From Elephas maximus indicus (Eukaryota > Chordata > Mammalia > Proboscidea > Elephantidae), in contig NC_064820.1 of the NCBI RefSeq assembly GCF_024166365.1, positions 144,418,001 to 144,482,000 of the forward strand: a DNA stretch of 64,000 nucleotides. Direction: 5' to 3'. How positions within the stretch are numbered: position 1 is the stretch's first letter; each line of letters begins with the position of its first letter. The notes below the pieces were generated by a model. The model was not told the DNA's origin. It did no database searches and saw only the letters and a program-made list of their open reading frames with translations. The position numbers were made by a program, and so were the translations under genes. Positions 33,327-44,880 of the stretch are shown here, one piece after another.

Positions 33327-34439
33327 ATGATTCTAGGATATGGAGTCTATAGAATTTAACGAGATTTTTTCCACATACACTAGTATTAGAAGCTATGATC
33401 TAATTTGAAGACAATCCAAAATTTATTTTTAGGTTACATGTAAGCCTACTTAAGCTAGTTTAAGCAGAAAAGGAATTTTATTAAAGAAATTAAGCTGCTC
33501 TCAGAATCTCAGCAAGGGGAGAAAATTAACTGTGGATGCAGTAAGACCATGCACCACATGCAAGGTACATAGCAGATGGCCCCAGGGACACCCCACTGGT
33601 GCTGCCCCTGGGCATAGACAGCCCAGCTCTTGCCCCACCCCCACCCCTGCCCCACGTGAACATTAGAGGCTAATGCCAATGGTCCCTGGAAGGTGGCATA
33701 TCTCCCTCTACCTCTCACGATGGATTCTGTGATGTACCTCACTCTCCTCCACATGAGGTCTCAACCAAGTCCATCTGATTGACACAGCCTGGACCCAATA
33801 TCCTCAAATCTAAGAAATTTTCAAGTGATTTCTGACTTCTTCTTTGGAGAGGCAAACTCTTAGAAATTGGGACGTTCTACAAATGTAAAATAGGCTCAAA
33901 GATAGCGGGTAGCCAAACACGTGGCAGACAAATGCCCACTTCAGCGACGTAGTGTGACCTCAGCTTCCCCTAGGTGTCTAGTGAGGCTGGGTTGCATTTC
34001 TCCTGGGGAGTTTATGCCCCATGGAACAGGCTCTTGACCCGTGGGAGATGGAAAATAGGAGAGAGCTGGGAAATAAATTTCTTTCCTTTCCTTTCTCCTG
34101 ATGGGCCGCCCAGAGCTAAGTTATTTCATTTGGTCTCTCTGAGCCCATTCCATGAGATTGAGCATCAACTTCACTTGGCTCAGGTTTTTAAGGGAACCTG
34201 GGCTACAAGAGCATCATATTGCAGATACAAGGTGTTCCTTCTAGACTCTTTGCCTGATCTCTGTGACCAGTTTCAATTATTTCCCCTAAAACACTACTAA
34301 TAGAGGTTGTGCTGATCTAGAAGCCTGAATTTGCCGTAACTGTCACTCACAATGAAAACTTCTTTTTTATTACCTCTAAAAAAAGAATCATTCACTGGGG
34401 GATTGGGTTATGAGGGTGGAAGTGGAAGAATTAACTTGT
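33327..34439. other. Mostly unrecognised DNA, partly old repeat
   Basis: 33428-33800 has the look of an old retroelement 3' part (aaggaattttattaaag, later C-rich), similar in style to 4400-4840, but I cannot assign a family. A 108-codon + frame at 33974 has no support. Confidence 0.35.
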
Positions 34440-34872
34440 CAACTCTTTAAGATTCACTGAGAGTCTCCCAGCTTCTAGTTTCACAGCTTTGTGCTTTGCC
34501 ATACTTATGCTCAACCTCTTGTAGTTCCCTAAACAAGCCATTGTGTCTCATCTCCCTATTCCCTCCTTCATGTTATCTTCTCAATTAATTGCTTCTTATT
34601 CTTGAAAAATAAGCTTGGGTTTCACCACCTTAAGGAAGCCCTTCTAAGGACCCCCTTCCACAACTTTAATTTATGCTCAACTGTGTATTTCTATAATACT
34701 CTGTGTATGGTATTTACGTGGGCCACGCTAGACCTCAGCTATTGGTCTATTTGTCCGTTTTCCTTAAGAAGCCGGCGAGCTTCTTGAGGGCAAGGACCAC
34801 ATCTCATTTGGCATCAAGCATTTTAACTGGCACATCATGTTCATTCAATTAAAAGCTGTTGAATGAATGAAT
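34440..34872 (+). mobile_element. L2 LINE 3' end
   Basis: Contains aggaagcccttctaaggac, gagcttcttgagggcaagg and gctgttgaatgaatgaat, in L2 order. Confidence 0.75.
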
Positions 34873-35365
34873 AATGCTTGTGTGGAGTAACTAACTGAAT
34901 AGTTCCAATCAGGGTCCCTGTGTCATGCTGTGGCAGTGCCAGCAAGAATCCCCCATCCCAGCCTGTCTCTGCGTGAAGAGTTGCTACAGGCTCCCACCCT
35001 GCCTGTGAGATACAGGCAATAGCTGCACTGCACCATTCCAGCTGAAAAATCCCTGTAATTTCCCTAGGAAGGAACAAAACACTGTAAAGGGGTTCAGTGT
35101 CATGTTTTTGATGTTGGTTCCTGAGGAAGTAAATGAAGGTGATTAGAAAAAAATTTTTTCTACTAACAAAAATAAGTAAAGTATAATTTTACCTAGGACT
35201 TGCCTCATAGATGATCAGTGTTTTTGTCATCCTCACACCACTTCACCAGTGGACAAAAATGGTTATTAAGCAAAACATCTGATTCCTCGCATATTTGGCA
35301 ACCCTCTGTCCTGGATGTCTAAAGTTAGCCTTCATTCCAAATACTTGTCCAAATATGTACTAATT
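34873..35365. other. Unrecognised intergenic DNA
   Basis: No gene or repeat recognised. Confidence 0.4.
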
Positions 35366-36055
35366 TTTTATTTAGAACATTCATTTATTCATGTATCCAT
35401 TTAACAAATATTTATTGACACACATTTTTTGCCCATATTTATTGATGTTCTAGGCATAGGGATGCAACAGTGAAGAGTACAAAGATCATTCCTTCTGGAG
35501 TTCGAATTCTAAGTGGGGGAGGAGTACAAAGATTGTAATCTGTATTCAGTAATCCTTTCCTTCAGCAAATATCTACCAAGTACCACTATGGGTTGGGTGT
35601 TCAATGGTGGATATACAAGGATGTCCCGTAGAGGTTACACTCTAGAGGAGGAAAAGGACGTTAATCAAATCATCACACAAATAGGTAATAACAAATAGGG
35701 ACAAGTGTTACAAAAGAAAAAATTAGAGGAGATCGGAATCAAGTTAGGGTTGGAGGGAGCCAAGAAGTCTTCCCTGGGAAACTGGCATTTGAACTGAACT
35801 CTGATGGATCATGACTAACAAGACGAAGGGAGGGTTAGAGGTGCATTCCAGACAGAGGTGCCAACACACACAAAGGGACACTGCACACTCGGAGAGCTGA
35901 AAGAGGTCCAGGGTAGCTGGAGAAGTAGAAGCGAAGGAGAAGGAAGTGGGAAAGGTGGTCAGGGGCCAGATCATCAAGGGTTTTCCAGGCCATTTAAGGA
36001 GTGTGGTCACACATAACAGGAAATGAATGGGTCACAGAAGACTACATGAGGTTAC
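35366..36055 (-). mobile_element. L2 LINE 3' region, antisense
   Basis: Begins with attcatttattcatg and caaatatttattgac, then gttacactctagaggagg, cattccagacagagg and gggttttccaggccat. This is the complement of L2's 3' region over about 690 bp. Confidence 0.75.
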
Positions 36056-36634
36056 CGGTAAAAATTAGCTCATAAACTTCAAAGTTGCTAGTCTCTATTC
36101 TTTTGATTTACATTCTAGTGTAAATAGTTGAGTATTTTTTTTTTAAAAAAAACTTTTTATAAGATAGAAACTGGTAGTATTAAAAAACTATTGTAACCAT
36201 TTTCACTAAAAGGAATTCTTAGATGTAGTTTAAAATTTTGGAAACTGAATCTATTTAATTATATTGATTATACTTGAGAGTCTATGAGAGGAAATATGTT
36301 TTTTGTAATTTTCTGTCAGTTTCAGCTAGTAAGCTCTTTCCTACCTCCACGGCTGATATATTAAGAACAGTCTAATCTTCATGCATAAAAGATGAAAATA
36401 TTTTCTTCTGAGAGGAATCGAATGTAGAGTCAGTGCTGTTGTTTACTGTTTCTCGGTTGACATCTGGTGGATAAAAACTGAAATGCAGTTTTATGTAGTT
36501 TAAAAATGATGAGGTAGGATGACACTAAAAAAAAAAAAAAATACCTAATCATTAATAGGGAGTTTGAGTCCAATTGGTTGAAGATTAATTTTGCTTGTAT
36601 TTCTGGCATCGTATTGTTCATAGTACGTAGGATT
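36056..36634. other. AT-rich unrecognised DNA
   Basis: Contains an A run at 36527-36541. No gene or repeat recognised. Confidence 0.4.
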
Positions 36635-36722
36635 TGTGGTGAGATGGAGAGAGCACTAGAGTGTGATTTGGCAGGCTTTGGGTCCAGCTCAAACCTCTGG
36701 CACTAAGCAGGTATATGACTTG
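36635..36722 (+). mobile_element. MIR SINE fragment
   Basis: Contains agagcactagagtgtg, ctttgggtccagctc and ctggcactaagcagg. Confidence 0.55.
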
Positions 36723-36769
36723 ATTTTGTTTTTGCTTTTCTAAGAGCTTCCAAAGTGAAGAAACAGATG

Positions 36770-36965
36770 ATATGCTCACAAACAAAAATCAGATTGGTAT
36801 CAGATTTCTCAGTGGCAATACTGGATAGAAAAGACAACAGGAAAATGTCTTTAATATTCTGAGGGAAATTTTCTTTACAACTAGAGTTCTCTACTGAGCC
36901 AAACTCTCAAGTGTGAGCAAACTGAATTTTTTTTTTTCAGATATGTCTGCATATGAAAGTTAACC
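36770..36965 (+). mobile_element. Old L1 fragment
   Basis: Resembles the L1 stretch that also occurs at 52860-52980: tctcagtggcaatactgg, agaaaagacaacagg, agttctctactgagcc. Confidence 0.5.
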
Positions 36966-37089
36966 TTCCATGAGCCCTCTCTGAAGAAGTGACCCATTTA
37001 AAATGTTGTTTTAATCATATACTAAATTCTCGTATGCTTCTGTTTCTGGACTTTAAATATTCTATTGCAATAAATATTTGATAGAACAT
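36966..37089. other. Unrecognised intergenic DNA
   Basis: No feature recognised. Confidence 0.4.
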
Positions 37090-37249
37090 GTAGTTATCAT
37101 TATTGGTTTTCTCTTTTTGCTGAAATTTTCCAGATGTTCTTGTTGGTTTTTCTTTATAAGCTTTAGAACCAACTACTTAAAATTTCTATTTATATTGTTT
37201 GTCAAGGAAATAAATTTATTAACTTAACCCGTCATATATTCAATTTGTG

Positions 37250-37402
37250 ATCAGCTGCTAACCTAAATGTTGGCGGTTTGAACCCACCCAGTGGCTCCGC
37301 AGAAGAAAGGCTGGCAAACTGTTTCCATGAAGATTACAGCCAAGAAAGTCCTGTGGAGCAGTTCTACCCTGTAACACACTGGGCAACAGATTTGGTTTGA
37401 GT
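37250..37402 (+). mobile_element. AfroSINE, 5' truncated
   Basis: Sense copy from gatcagctgctaacctaaat, through gcggtttgaacccaccc and gcagttctaccctgtaac, to atttggtttgagttttt. Confidence 0.85.
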
Positions 37403-37740
37403 TTTTCACATACTCAAAAAAATACAATGGTGAGCTAGCAGGCAAAATCCTTGCTAAAATGAAGTTCACGTTTCAGTTTATATTTAGGTATTTTCTTTTT
37501 GCTATTGCAAATTGGACCTTCCATTATGTTTTCTTACTGATTGTTGTGTGTATAGACGAAAGCAATTAATTTTTGCACACTAGCTACCTTTTTCTTGCGC
37601 TCTCATATTGTTTGCAATGGACTTACAATTGAGACTCTTGGGTTATCAAGGTATTCAGTTATCTGTAAATAATGACATTAGTACCTCTCTTCCAACATTT
37701 GTACTTCTTACATCTTTCTCTTGTCTAATTGCATTAGTTA

Positions 37741-37892
37741 ACCCATTGCCATCAAGTCAATTTTGACTAATAGTTACCGTATAGGACAGTGTAGAACTGC
37801 CCCCATAGGGTTTCCAAAGAGCAGCTAGTGGGTTTGAACTGCTGACCTTTTGGTTAGCAGCCGAGCTCTTAACCACTGCCCACCAGGCCTCC
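37741..37892 (-). mobile_element. AfroSINE in L1
   Basis: Antisense copy flanked by attgcattagtta / attgcattggtta (37728-37740 and 37893-37905), a 13-bp duplication with one mismatch. Confidence 0.9.
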
Positions 37893-38121
37893 ATTGCATT
37901 GGTTACGCCTCCAAAATTATGTCAAATAGTGGTGATTGTAGATAGCATTTTCTTGCTCTTGATATTAACGGGAATGCTTCTAGTCATTCCTCACTAGGCA
38001 TAATACTACCATTTGGGAAATAGCCACCCTTCCTATTTTATTAAGATTTAAAAAATTAAGTATGAATATTAAAATTATCAAATATCTTTTCAGGTATTTG
38101 GAGAAAACCACATAATTTTTC

Positions 38122-38757
38122 CCTCTTTTGAGCTATTTTATCGGTCAGAGTTCAGTTGACAGAAAAAGACTGAATACTGGGAACCAACTGCTTATAGATG
38201 AGTGGAGAGCTGCAGAAGCAGACTCTGTAGGAATAGCCTCCAGAACTGCAGAACTGGCCTATCAGGGAACTTGCTACTTCGGGCAGGAAGTTACTGTCCC
38301 ACCTGTTAGCTCCAGGAGCACAACATTTTAATGTGATCTGGGAACGAGAAGATGCCACGAGGATACTTAACTTCAGGAACACACCTTATCTGTCACCTGT
38401 GAATCAGAAGCTGCCACCAGGATATTTAGCTCCAGGAACACACCTTATCTGTCACCCGTGGATCTGGGAACTAATGCTACAACTGTCCGCTCCTGGCTTT
38501 CACCATGTCTGCTACAGTCTACACCAGCAAAATGGATGCCTCAGGTGCCACCTATTTTCTTACATAATGGAGTTCAAATCAAGATTCACACAAGTGCATC
38601 TGATTAGCAGAATATAAGGCACATTGAGAACCCTAGCTGCAAGGGAGCCTGGAAAAATGAGGCTTCTTAGCTTCTAACCTCTACAGTATAGGCTGGCACA
38701 TACTAAAAAAAGACAGGAATAGATGTTGAATGAGCCAACCGATGGCATCCAAACACT
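38122..38757. mobile_element. Unidentified insert in L1 with tandem repeats
   Basis: About 635 bp that interrupts the antisense L1 between ttgagctattttat and atttatgtagtgaatc. It starts near cggtcagagttcagttgac and ends near ggcatccaaacactt. It has no L1 character and holds a 59-bp tandem repeat. Possible short duplication tttat at both sides. Open frames run across it (38128-38331, 38333-38617) but look like repeat coding, with no homology I recognise. Confidence 0.55.
38280..38470. repeat. 59-bp minisatellite, about three units
   Basis: Two clear units start at 38347 and 38406 (agaagatgccacgagg / agaagctgccaccagg), sharing ggaacacaccttatctgtca. A more diverged unit precedes them from about 38284 (aggaagttactgtccc, then agctccaggagcacaac), and a faint one may follow to about 38530. 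Confidence 0.85.
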
Positions 38758-39187
38758 TATTTATGTAGTGAATCATATTTAATCATTCTTGCAATCCTGA
38801 GGAAAATACTACTTTTCTTTTAATTATTTTAAGGTGTTGCTAGATTCTGTTTGCTAAAATTTTGTTTAACATTTTTTTGCATAAATATTCACAAGTGATT
38901 TTTTTCAGTAGTTTCCTTTTTTATGCTATTGCTGTCAGTTTTTGGTAATAAAGTTTTGCTAGCTTTGCTATTAGAATTTGGAAGCTTATCTCTCTTGTTT
39001 CTGCCCTAGAACAATTTAAAAGCATCAGAGCCAATTCATTCCTTACAAACTTGGTGAGATTAGGCTGTGACACCCGCTGGGCATGGTGCTCTTGGGGAGG
39101 ATAGCTCTTTGACAACTTTTTCCTTTTTCTTAAGGTTTGAATACTTAATATTTACTATTTAGATTTTTAATCTACTAATTTGGGTAA

Positions 39188-40072
39188 GTCAGGGAAGGTG
39201 TGCACCAGGGTTGTATCCTTTCACCATACCTATTCAACCCGTTTGCTGAGCAAATAATCCAAGAAGCCGGACTCCATGAAGAAGAATGGGGCATCAGGAT
39301 TGGAGGAAGATGCATTAACAACCTGCATTACACAGATGACACAACCTTGTTTGCTGAAAGTGAGGAGGACTTGAAGCACTTACTGATAAAGATCAAAGAC
39401 CACAGACCTTAAGTATGGATTACGCCTTAACATAAAGAAAATAAAAATCCTCACAACCAGACCAATAAGCAGCATCATTATAAATGGAGAAAAGATTGAG
39501 GTCGTCAAGGATTTCCTTTTACTTGGGTCCACAATCAACACCCATGGAAACAGCAGTCAAGAAATCAAAAGGCCCATTGCATTGGGCAAATCTGCTGCAA
39601 AAGACCTCTTTAAAGTGTTCAAAAGCAAAGATGTCACCTTAAAGACCCAACCCATGGTGTTTTCAATCACGTCATAAGCATGCGAAAGCTGGACGGTGAA
39701 TGAGGAAGACTGAAGAAGAATTGATGCCTTTGAATTGTGGTGTTGGTGAAGAATATTGAATATACCACAGACTGCCAAAAGAACAAACAAATCTGTCTCG
39801 GAGGAAGTACAACCAGAATGCTCCTTGGAAGCAACGGTGGCGAATCTACGTCTCACATACTTTGGACTTGTTATCAGGAGTGATCAGTCCCTGGAGAAGG
39901 ACATCATGCTTGGTAAATTAGAGGGTCAGCGAAAAACAGGAAGACCCCCAATGAGATGGATTGACACAGTGGCTGCAACAATGGGCTCAAGCAAAACAGT
40001 GATCGTGAGGATGGCACAGGATGAGCCAGTGTTTAGTTCCGTTATACACAGGGTTGGACACCTAACAACAAC
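39188..40072 (+). mobile_element. RTE LINE, 5' truncated, flanked by an 11-bp duplication
   Basis: 885 bp, flanked by perfect aatttgggtaa (39177-39187 and 40073-40083). A 70-codon open piece (39200-39412) has the reverse-transcriptase run GCILSPYLFNPFAEQI and NNLHYTDDTTLFAESEEDL. The catalytic box reads YTDD, not YADD (39329-39340), so this copy could not be active even if joined. A later 132-codon piece (39756-40154) covers the ORF's C-terminal end. Confidence 0.93.
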
Positions 40073-40740
40073 AATTTGGGTAAAATTGTATTTTCTTCAA
40101 AATAACTCATTTCTTCTAGATTTTCAAATACTCGCAGATAGTTACGTAAAATAGTCTCCTACGAGTCTTTTATTTTCCTTTGTATTTCCTATATGTATTC
40201 ATGCTTTCTTTTTGTTCTTGGTTAAGCTAGCTAAAGGTTTAATCTATCATGTTAATTTATTCTCTCGGATCATCATTTTTGTTTTTTATTTTATTATTTT
40301 TTGCTTTCATATTTTTTATTTTTCCTGCTTTTCTTTTTTGGTTATTATTTTTACCCCTACTTCTTTGAGCTGAATGGTTATATTAAGATTGCTGATTTTC
40401 TCATGAGGATTGTTTTAGCTGTATTTTGTGAATACTAATCTATAATGTTATCGACGTCTTCTAATTAAACTGCAATTTCAGTTTTGATATCCTCTTCGAC
40501 TCTAGAGTTTTAAAGTTCCAGGTAGTAGGGTCTGTTTGTCTACTCAGTTGTTTTACGTTGTGATCAAAGAATTTTATCTGCATTATTTCTGCTTTTTGGC
40601 ATTTATTGAGACTTTCATGGCCTAAATGTATCTTTTTGTGAATGTTTCGTGAATGTTAAAAAAGAAGATACAGTCTCTGTTTTCAGTAAAAAGACTTCAA
40701 TATATGTCGATTAGACGTACCTGATAAAATATACCATTTA

Positions 40741-41444
40741 GTCTAGACCACCTATACTGAACCCCCACCTCCCTTCTTTAAAGGCTGTCTCCAGACATAA
40801 GGCTCTTGGCAGCCTTAAAGGACAAGAAAAGCAATCCTGTTATGGCAAAAGGTATCGTGACAGGTACAATCTCAAAACTCTCAAACTCTGCCAAGGGAGT
40901 AAACAGCTCTGGCTCCCAAACTAAGGGCCCGTCCTTGCAGAAATACTGGTAGGGAGAGAAAGCAGCAAGAGCCAGTCATTAATTTTTATTTATTTACACT
41001 GATCAGCAACCTGGTCAAGTACATGCTTAGATTTACATATTAACACAAAATCAATTTTTTTCTTTTTCTTTCTTTCTCTTCTAACTTCACCAACATTTTT
41101 ACCAAATAATTCCCTCAGAATGATCTGTGACACCCCCTGAGCAGTCTCTGAGTGTCCCAAATTAGACTGGAACATCTACTTGTATTTCCCTGTCCTAGGC
41201 AACCTAGTTTTGGTATCTGCATACTCTCCTTGGTAACAATCCTAATGCTTGCTGATCTTCATTCAAATGTGAAGAAGCCATAAAATGTTTCTGTGCTCCA
41301 AAGTACTAGACATTTACTTTTTGCTATATTTTATAGGCACCAGTTAAACTGACAGTATCAGTTAGGATTACCTTAGCCTATATGTAACAAAAACCCATAA
41401 GCAGTGTTTTAAAAACAGCTGATCTGTGAAAAATTAAGTAGCAC
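40741..41444. other. Unrecognised intergenic DNA
   Basis: No gene or named repeat recognised. Confidence 0.4.
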
Positions 41445-41490
41445 CTACAGGGTCTCTATGAGTCAGAATTGACTCAACGGCAATATTTTT
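41445..41490 (+). mobile_element. AfroSINE tail remnant
   Basis: Only cagggtctctatgagtcag and attgactcaacggcaat remain. Confidence 0.75.
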
Positions 41491-41528
41491 TGTAGTGTTT
41501 TTTTTTTTTTTTTTCTTATAATCACTGG

Positions 41529-41723
41529 AAGGAGCCTGCCTGGCTGTGAACCAGAAAGATCGGCAATTAGAACCCACCAGCTGCTCCATGGGAGAAAGAT
41601 GTGGTAGTCTGCTTCTGTAAAGATTTACAGTCTTGGAAACCCTATGAGGCAGTTTTACTCTGTCCTATAGGGTGGCTATGAGTTGAAATCAATTAAACAA
41701 AAAAAGGTTTGGCTTTTGGTTTT
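41529..41723 (+). mobile_element. AfroSINE, long subtype
   Basis: Sense copy with a damaged head. Flanked by tataatcactgg / tatagtcactgg (41517-41528 and 41724-41735), 12 bp with one mismatch. Confidence 0.9.
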
Positions 41724-41781
41724 TATAGTCACTGGGGAAAGATACTGTTTTTAATAAATCTTGTTAGAATAACAAGACAGC

Positions 41782-42292
41782 TGTGATTGTTAAGGTTATG
41801 TGTCAACTTGGCTAGGGCATGATTCTCAGTGGTTTGGTAAATATTATGTGATCATCCTCCATTTTGTGATCTGATGTGAGCAACCAGTCAGTTGAAGGGG
41901 GAGTTTCCTGGGGTGTGGCCTGAATCCAATATATATGGATGCTCTGGCAACGCTCACCATTTCTCAATCCTGCATCTGACTTGTCAACATCTGACTGCCA
42001 GTTCTTGGGACATGAGCCAGCAGTCTGCCACCTCACCTGCAGATTTTGGGATTCACCAGCTCCCACAGCCCCATGAGTCAGCAGCCTGCTGTCTGACCTG
42101 CCAATCTTAGGTTCATCAGCCCCTGTAACCACATGAGTCAGGAGAAGCCTAAAGTCTGATGCTTGACTCATGGATTTGGGACTCACAAGCCTCCACAAGT
42201 GTGTGAGCCATTTCCTTGAAATAAATCTCTGTATACATTTACATATGTATACTTTACTGGTTTTGCTACTCTAGAGAACCCAGCCTAAGAAA
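41782..42292 (+). mobile_element. MaLR-like solo LTR, type 2
   Basis: Starts tgtgattgttaaggttatg, ends agcctaagaaa. Flanked by acagc / atagc (one mismatch). Same family as 6729-7369 but 130 bp shorter, with fewer copies of the gttcaccagctcc module. Its antisense 128-codon open frame is not a gene. Confidence 0.82.
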
Positions 42293-42371
42293 ATAGCTAT
42301 TTGGTAAAAAGTAAAACTGGATTCATATCTCACACTGGATACAAGAATGAAGTCAAGTAATTCAGATATCT

Positions 42372-42540
42372 AAGCGCCCTGGTGGCGCAGTGATTAAGTG
42401 ATACAGCTGCTAATCAAAAGATTGGCAGTTCGAATCCACCAACCACTCCTTGGAAACCCTATGGGGCAGTTCTACTCTGTCCTATAAGGTCACTATGAAT
42501 TGGAATTGACTCAACAGCAACAGGTTTGGTTTTTTTTTTG
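42372..42540 (+). mobile_element. AfroSINE, short subtype, in L1
   Basis: Near complete: cgccctggtggcgcagtg head and caacaggtttggttttt tail, followed by a G run. Confidence 0.92.
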
Positions 42541-43932
42541 GGGGGGGGAGTGTAAAAAGCGATACCATACGATAAAACATGAATTCATTTCTTTATAAAC
42601 TGGGAGCAAGTAAAGCCTTTTCTTAACTATGAATGTAAGTCCAGAAGCATCAAAGAAAATATTAAAATACTGACAAATTTGACTACAATAAAAGTAACTT
42701 TTTCATACCAAAGGGGGCAAAAACAAAACAAGCAAAAGTCACAAAGCAAATTGAATAGCTGGGAGAAAATATTTGTAATCTATATCAGAAACAAAGATGG
42801 CCATCTCGTAATTGATAAAGAGCTCTTAAAACTGGGAAGAAAAAGATCAAATACCAATGGGGAAAAGATATGAACAGATACTTTAAAGAAAAAGAAAACA
42901 GATGTACTTGAACATATGAAAGCAATGCTCACTTTCACTCATAAGAGGGGAAAAGCCATATTAAAATTATTTCTCAGCTGTTTAGATTGGGAAAAATCTG
43001 AAAACTTGAACAAATATTGTGATGGTAAGTGATAAAGAAACAGGCACCCTCAAGCATTGCTAGTGGTAGTGCAAAATGGTTCAACTCTTATGGAGAGGAA
43101 TTGAGCAATATCTAAAAGCTCACATTTGCATTTGTCCTTTGACCCAGCAATTCCACTGAAGATATACTTCCCCAAATATGAAATACTTATGCATCATTGT
43201 TTGCAACAGCAAAAGATTGGAAATAACCCAAAAGTCTATCAGTAGATGACTGGTTGAATAAAGTATGGCATGTACACACAACAGTGAAGTAGAGAAAATG
43301 CATTTTCTTTAAGGTTTTAATATTAAAGTAGGGAGAACATATTTCTTCATTTGTTTTAGTATAGCTGTATAAGCTGTGATTAATTTCTAGTCTTTGGAAA
43401 ATGGTGCAAGCTTTGTTCAAGATATAGCTGAACATAACAAACACCCTAATACCTTACAACACGTTTTCTCCTATTCAAAATAGGTGATTGAGAGCTTAAC
43501 ATAACTAACGCCATAATGATGCTCTAAGTAACCTCTAAACGTTTTTTTTATTGCACTAGCTGCACCAGTCTCTTTCAAAGGGGTGCAGAGCTTTCTCACC
43601 TCCTGTGGCTTTGGTCTCTCTTCTCTTTTTTGTTCTCTTGAGAAATGGCCTTCAGCCTGCAAAACGGCAGAAAGGCTTCCTGACATTTTTAATCTGCAAC
43701 TTTCTCTCTTGCTCCCTATCTCAGCCAGAGTGGACTTGGCAGAACAGTTCCACTAGCCGAGAGATTCTTATTTGAGTTTTTTTTCAGCCTGTTACAAACA
43801 TACTGATTAGAGTCCAGATATCTGACATGTATATTTTAGTTTAATAAAGAGTTTCTTGTAGTTGTTTTGTGACGTATAAGATCATCTGTGGGCTATGTGC
43901 TTAAAAACATTAGGTAACCCTGACCTTCCCCC

Positions 43933-43939
43933 TATAAAA
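43933..43939 (+). promoter_or_regulatory. TATA box of the solo LTR
   Basis: tataaaa lies 84 bp before the LTR's aataaa signal, the usual spacing for a short R region. Confidence 0.6.
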
Positions 43940-44016
43940 CCCTCTCACTAGCTCTTTAGAATTAGCCAGAATTTGGGAGAAATTTAACCCCCTCTGTCTC
44001 TTGAATACCGGTGTTC

Positions 44017-44022
44017 AATAAA
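44017..44022 (+). terminator. Polyadenylation signal of the solo LTR
   Basis: aataaa in gttcaataaagccc, the classic LTR form. Confidence 0.65.
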
Positions 44023-44880
44023 GCCCTCTTACTGCTTACCTCCTCCTGTCTCAGTATTGGCTTTGCGGTGGACAGCTCAAATCCACAATTTGTGATAACA
44101 ACGGAGCAGTATGCATCCATTAAAAAAAATGAGGATGAGTTCTGTGAACTGATATGAAGTGAGTTCCAGCATATAATGTCAAGTGAAAAATGTAAAGTGC
44201 AGAGTATTACATATAATATGCTACATGTTTTTGTAAGAAAGAAAAAATATGAATTTGAATGTATATTTGCTTATTTTTGCAAAAAGAAACATAAAAATAC
44301 AAACCAGAAATTAATAAAAACGGTCACCCACAGACAATGAGTCAAAATGATATGTTTGCAAGCAAGACGTCTCTAAAAGTACATTGTCATATAGGTTTGA
44401 CTTTACATGTGTTATAAATGTTTTACATATTTTTTAAAATATAAAACCAAGAAGAAAAAGAGGAGGAAACACTGAAATCGAAAGCAAACATAATCAAAAG
44501 AACTCAACTGCATATCAAATTGATTCCATAACCACACAGAGAAAAGACTGATTTCAGAAAACTTTTGAACACAATACACTGACTGGATAGCTTGCATGGG
44601 ATATATTCTAAGGATAAAAAAAACAAAAAAAACCTGGCAAAACATTCTTAAACTTTGCTCAGTAGGTTTACTATTAGTGGTAATATTCTTATTGTAGTCG
44701 GGAACTACATGATTGTTGCAAGGTAAAGCAAATAAGTAAATATATTGCTATTCTAAGGAACCAAGCTTTTCAGTGTAAGAGAAAAAGAAATACAAAAGAA
44801 GGTAAGGAAAAAAAAGCTGTGATGTTAAATTAGAATTGACAGATAATGTAAAAAAATGAAATTATACAATAAAAACGTAT

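Larger units (their letters stand above)
37090..40740 (-). mobile_element. L1 ORF2, antisense, split by later insertions
   Basis: Antisense L1 ORF2 sequence is recognisable in pieces: gtctaattgcattagtt with ttgctcttgatattaacgg, agaaaaccacataatttttc, attcttgcaatcctgagg with tagattctgtttgctaaaat, and the stretch 40084-40740. Host pieces are interrupted by AfroSINEs (37250, 37741), an unidentified insert (38122), and an RTE (39188). Heavily decayed. The 37090 and 40740 limits are approximate. Confidence 0.7.
43283..44097 (+). mobile_element. Endogenous retrovirus solo LTR (class-I-like) in L1
   Basis: About 815 bp lie between two halves of an L1 3' sequence, with a perfect acaac at both ends (43278-43282 and 44098-44102). 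The right half has LTR features: tataaaa at 43933-43939, a polyadenylation signal aataaa at 44017-44022, and a following T/C-rich stretch. U3-R-U5 order fits a sense LTR. The ends do not read TG...CA cleanly, so the exact edges may be off by a few bases. No gag, pol or env is present. An ERV-L origin cannot be excluded. Confidence 0.7.
42298..44880 (+). mobile_element. L1 3' part, split by a SINE and an ERV LTR
   Basis: Series: aaagtaaaactggattc, aaagtaactttttcatacc, gatctgtc-like helical part, tgacccagcaattccac, ggttgaataaagtatggc, then after the LTR agtatgcatccattaaa, and finally ttagtggtaatattctta. Collinear with an old L1 from late ORF2 to the 3' UTR. Confidence 0.8.

Noticed and set aside
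38284-38470. CRISPR-like array
   Set aside because: Units are directly adjacent 59-bp repeats without spacers, in a mammalian genome; it is a minisatellite.
39756-40154. Independent 132-codon gene
   Set aside because: It is the C-terminal end of the RTE LINE ORF running into flanking L1 DNA.
41812-42198. 128-codon antisense open frame
   Set aside because: It lies entirely inside a MaLR-like LTR; repeated modules give a repeated peptide.
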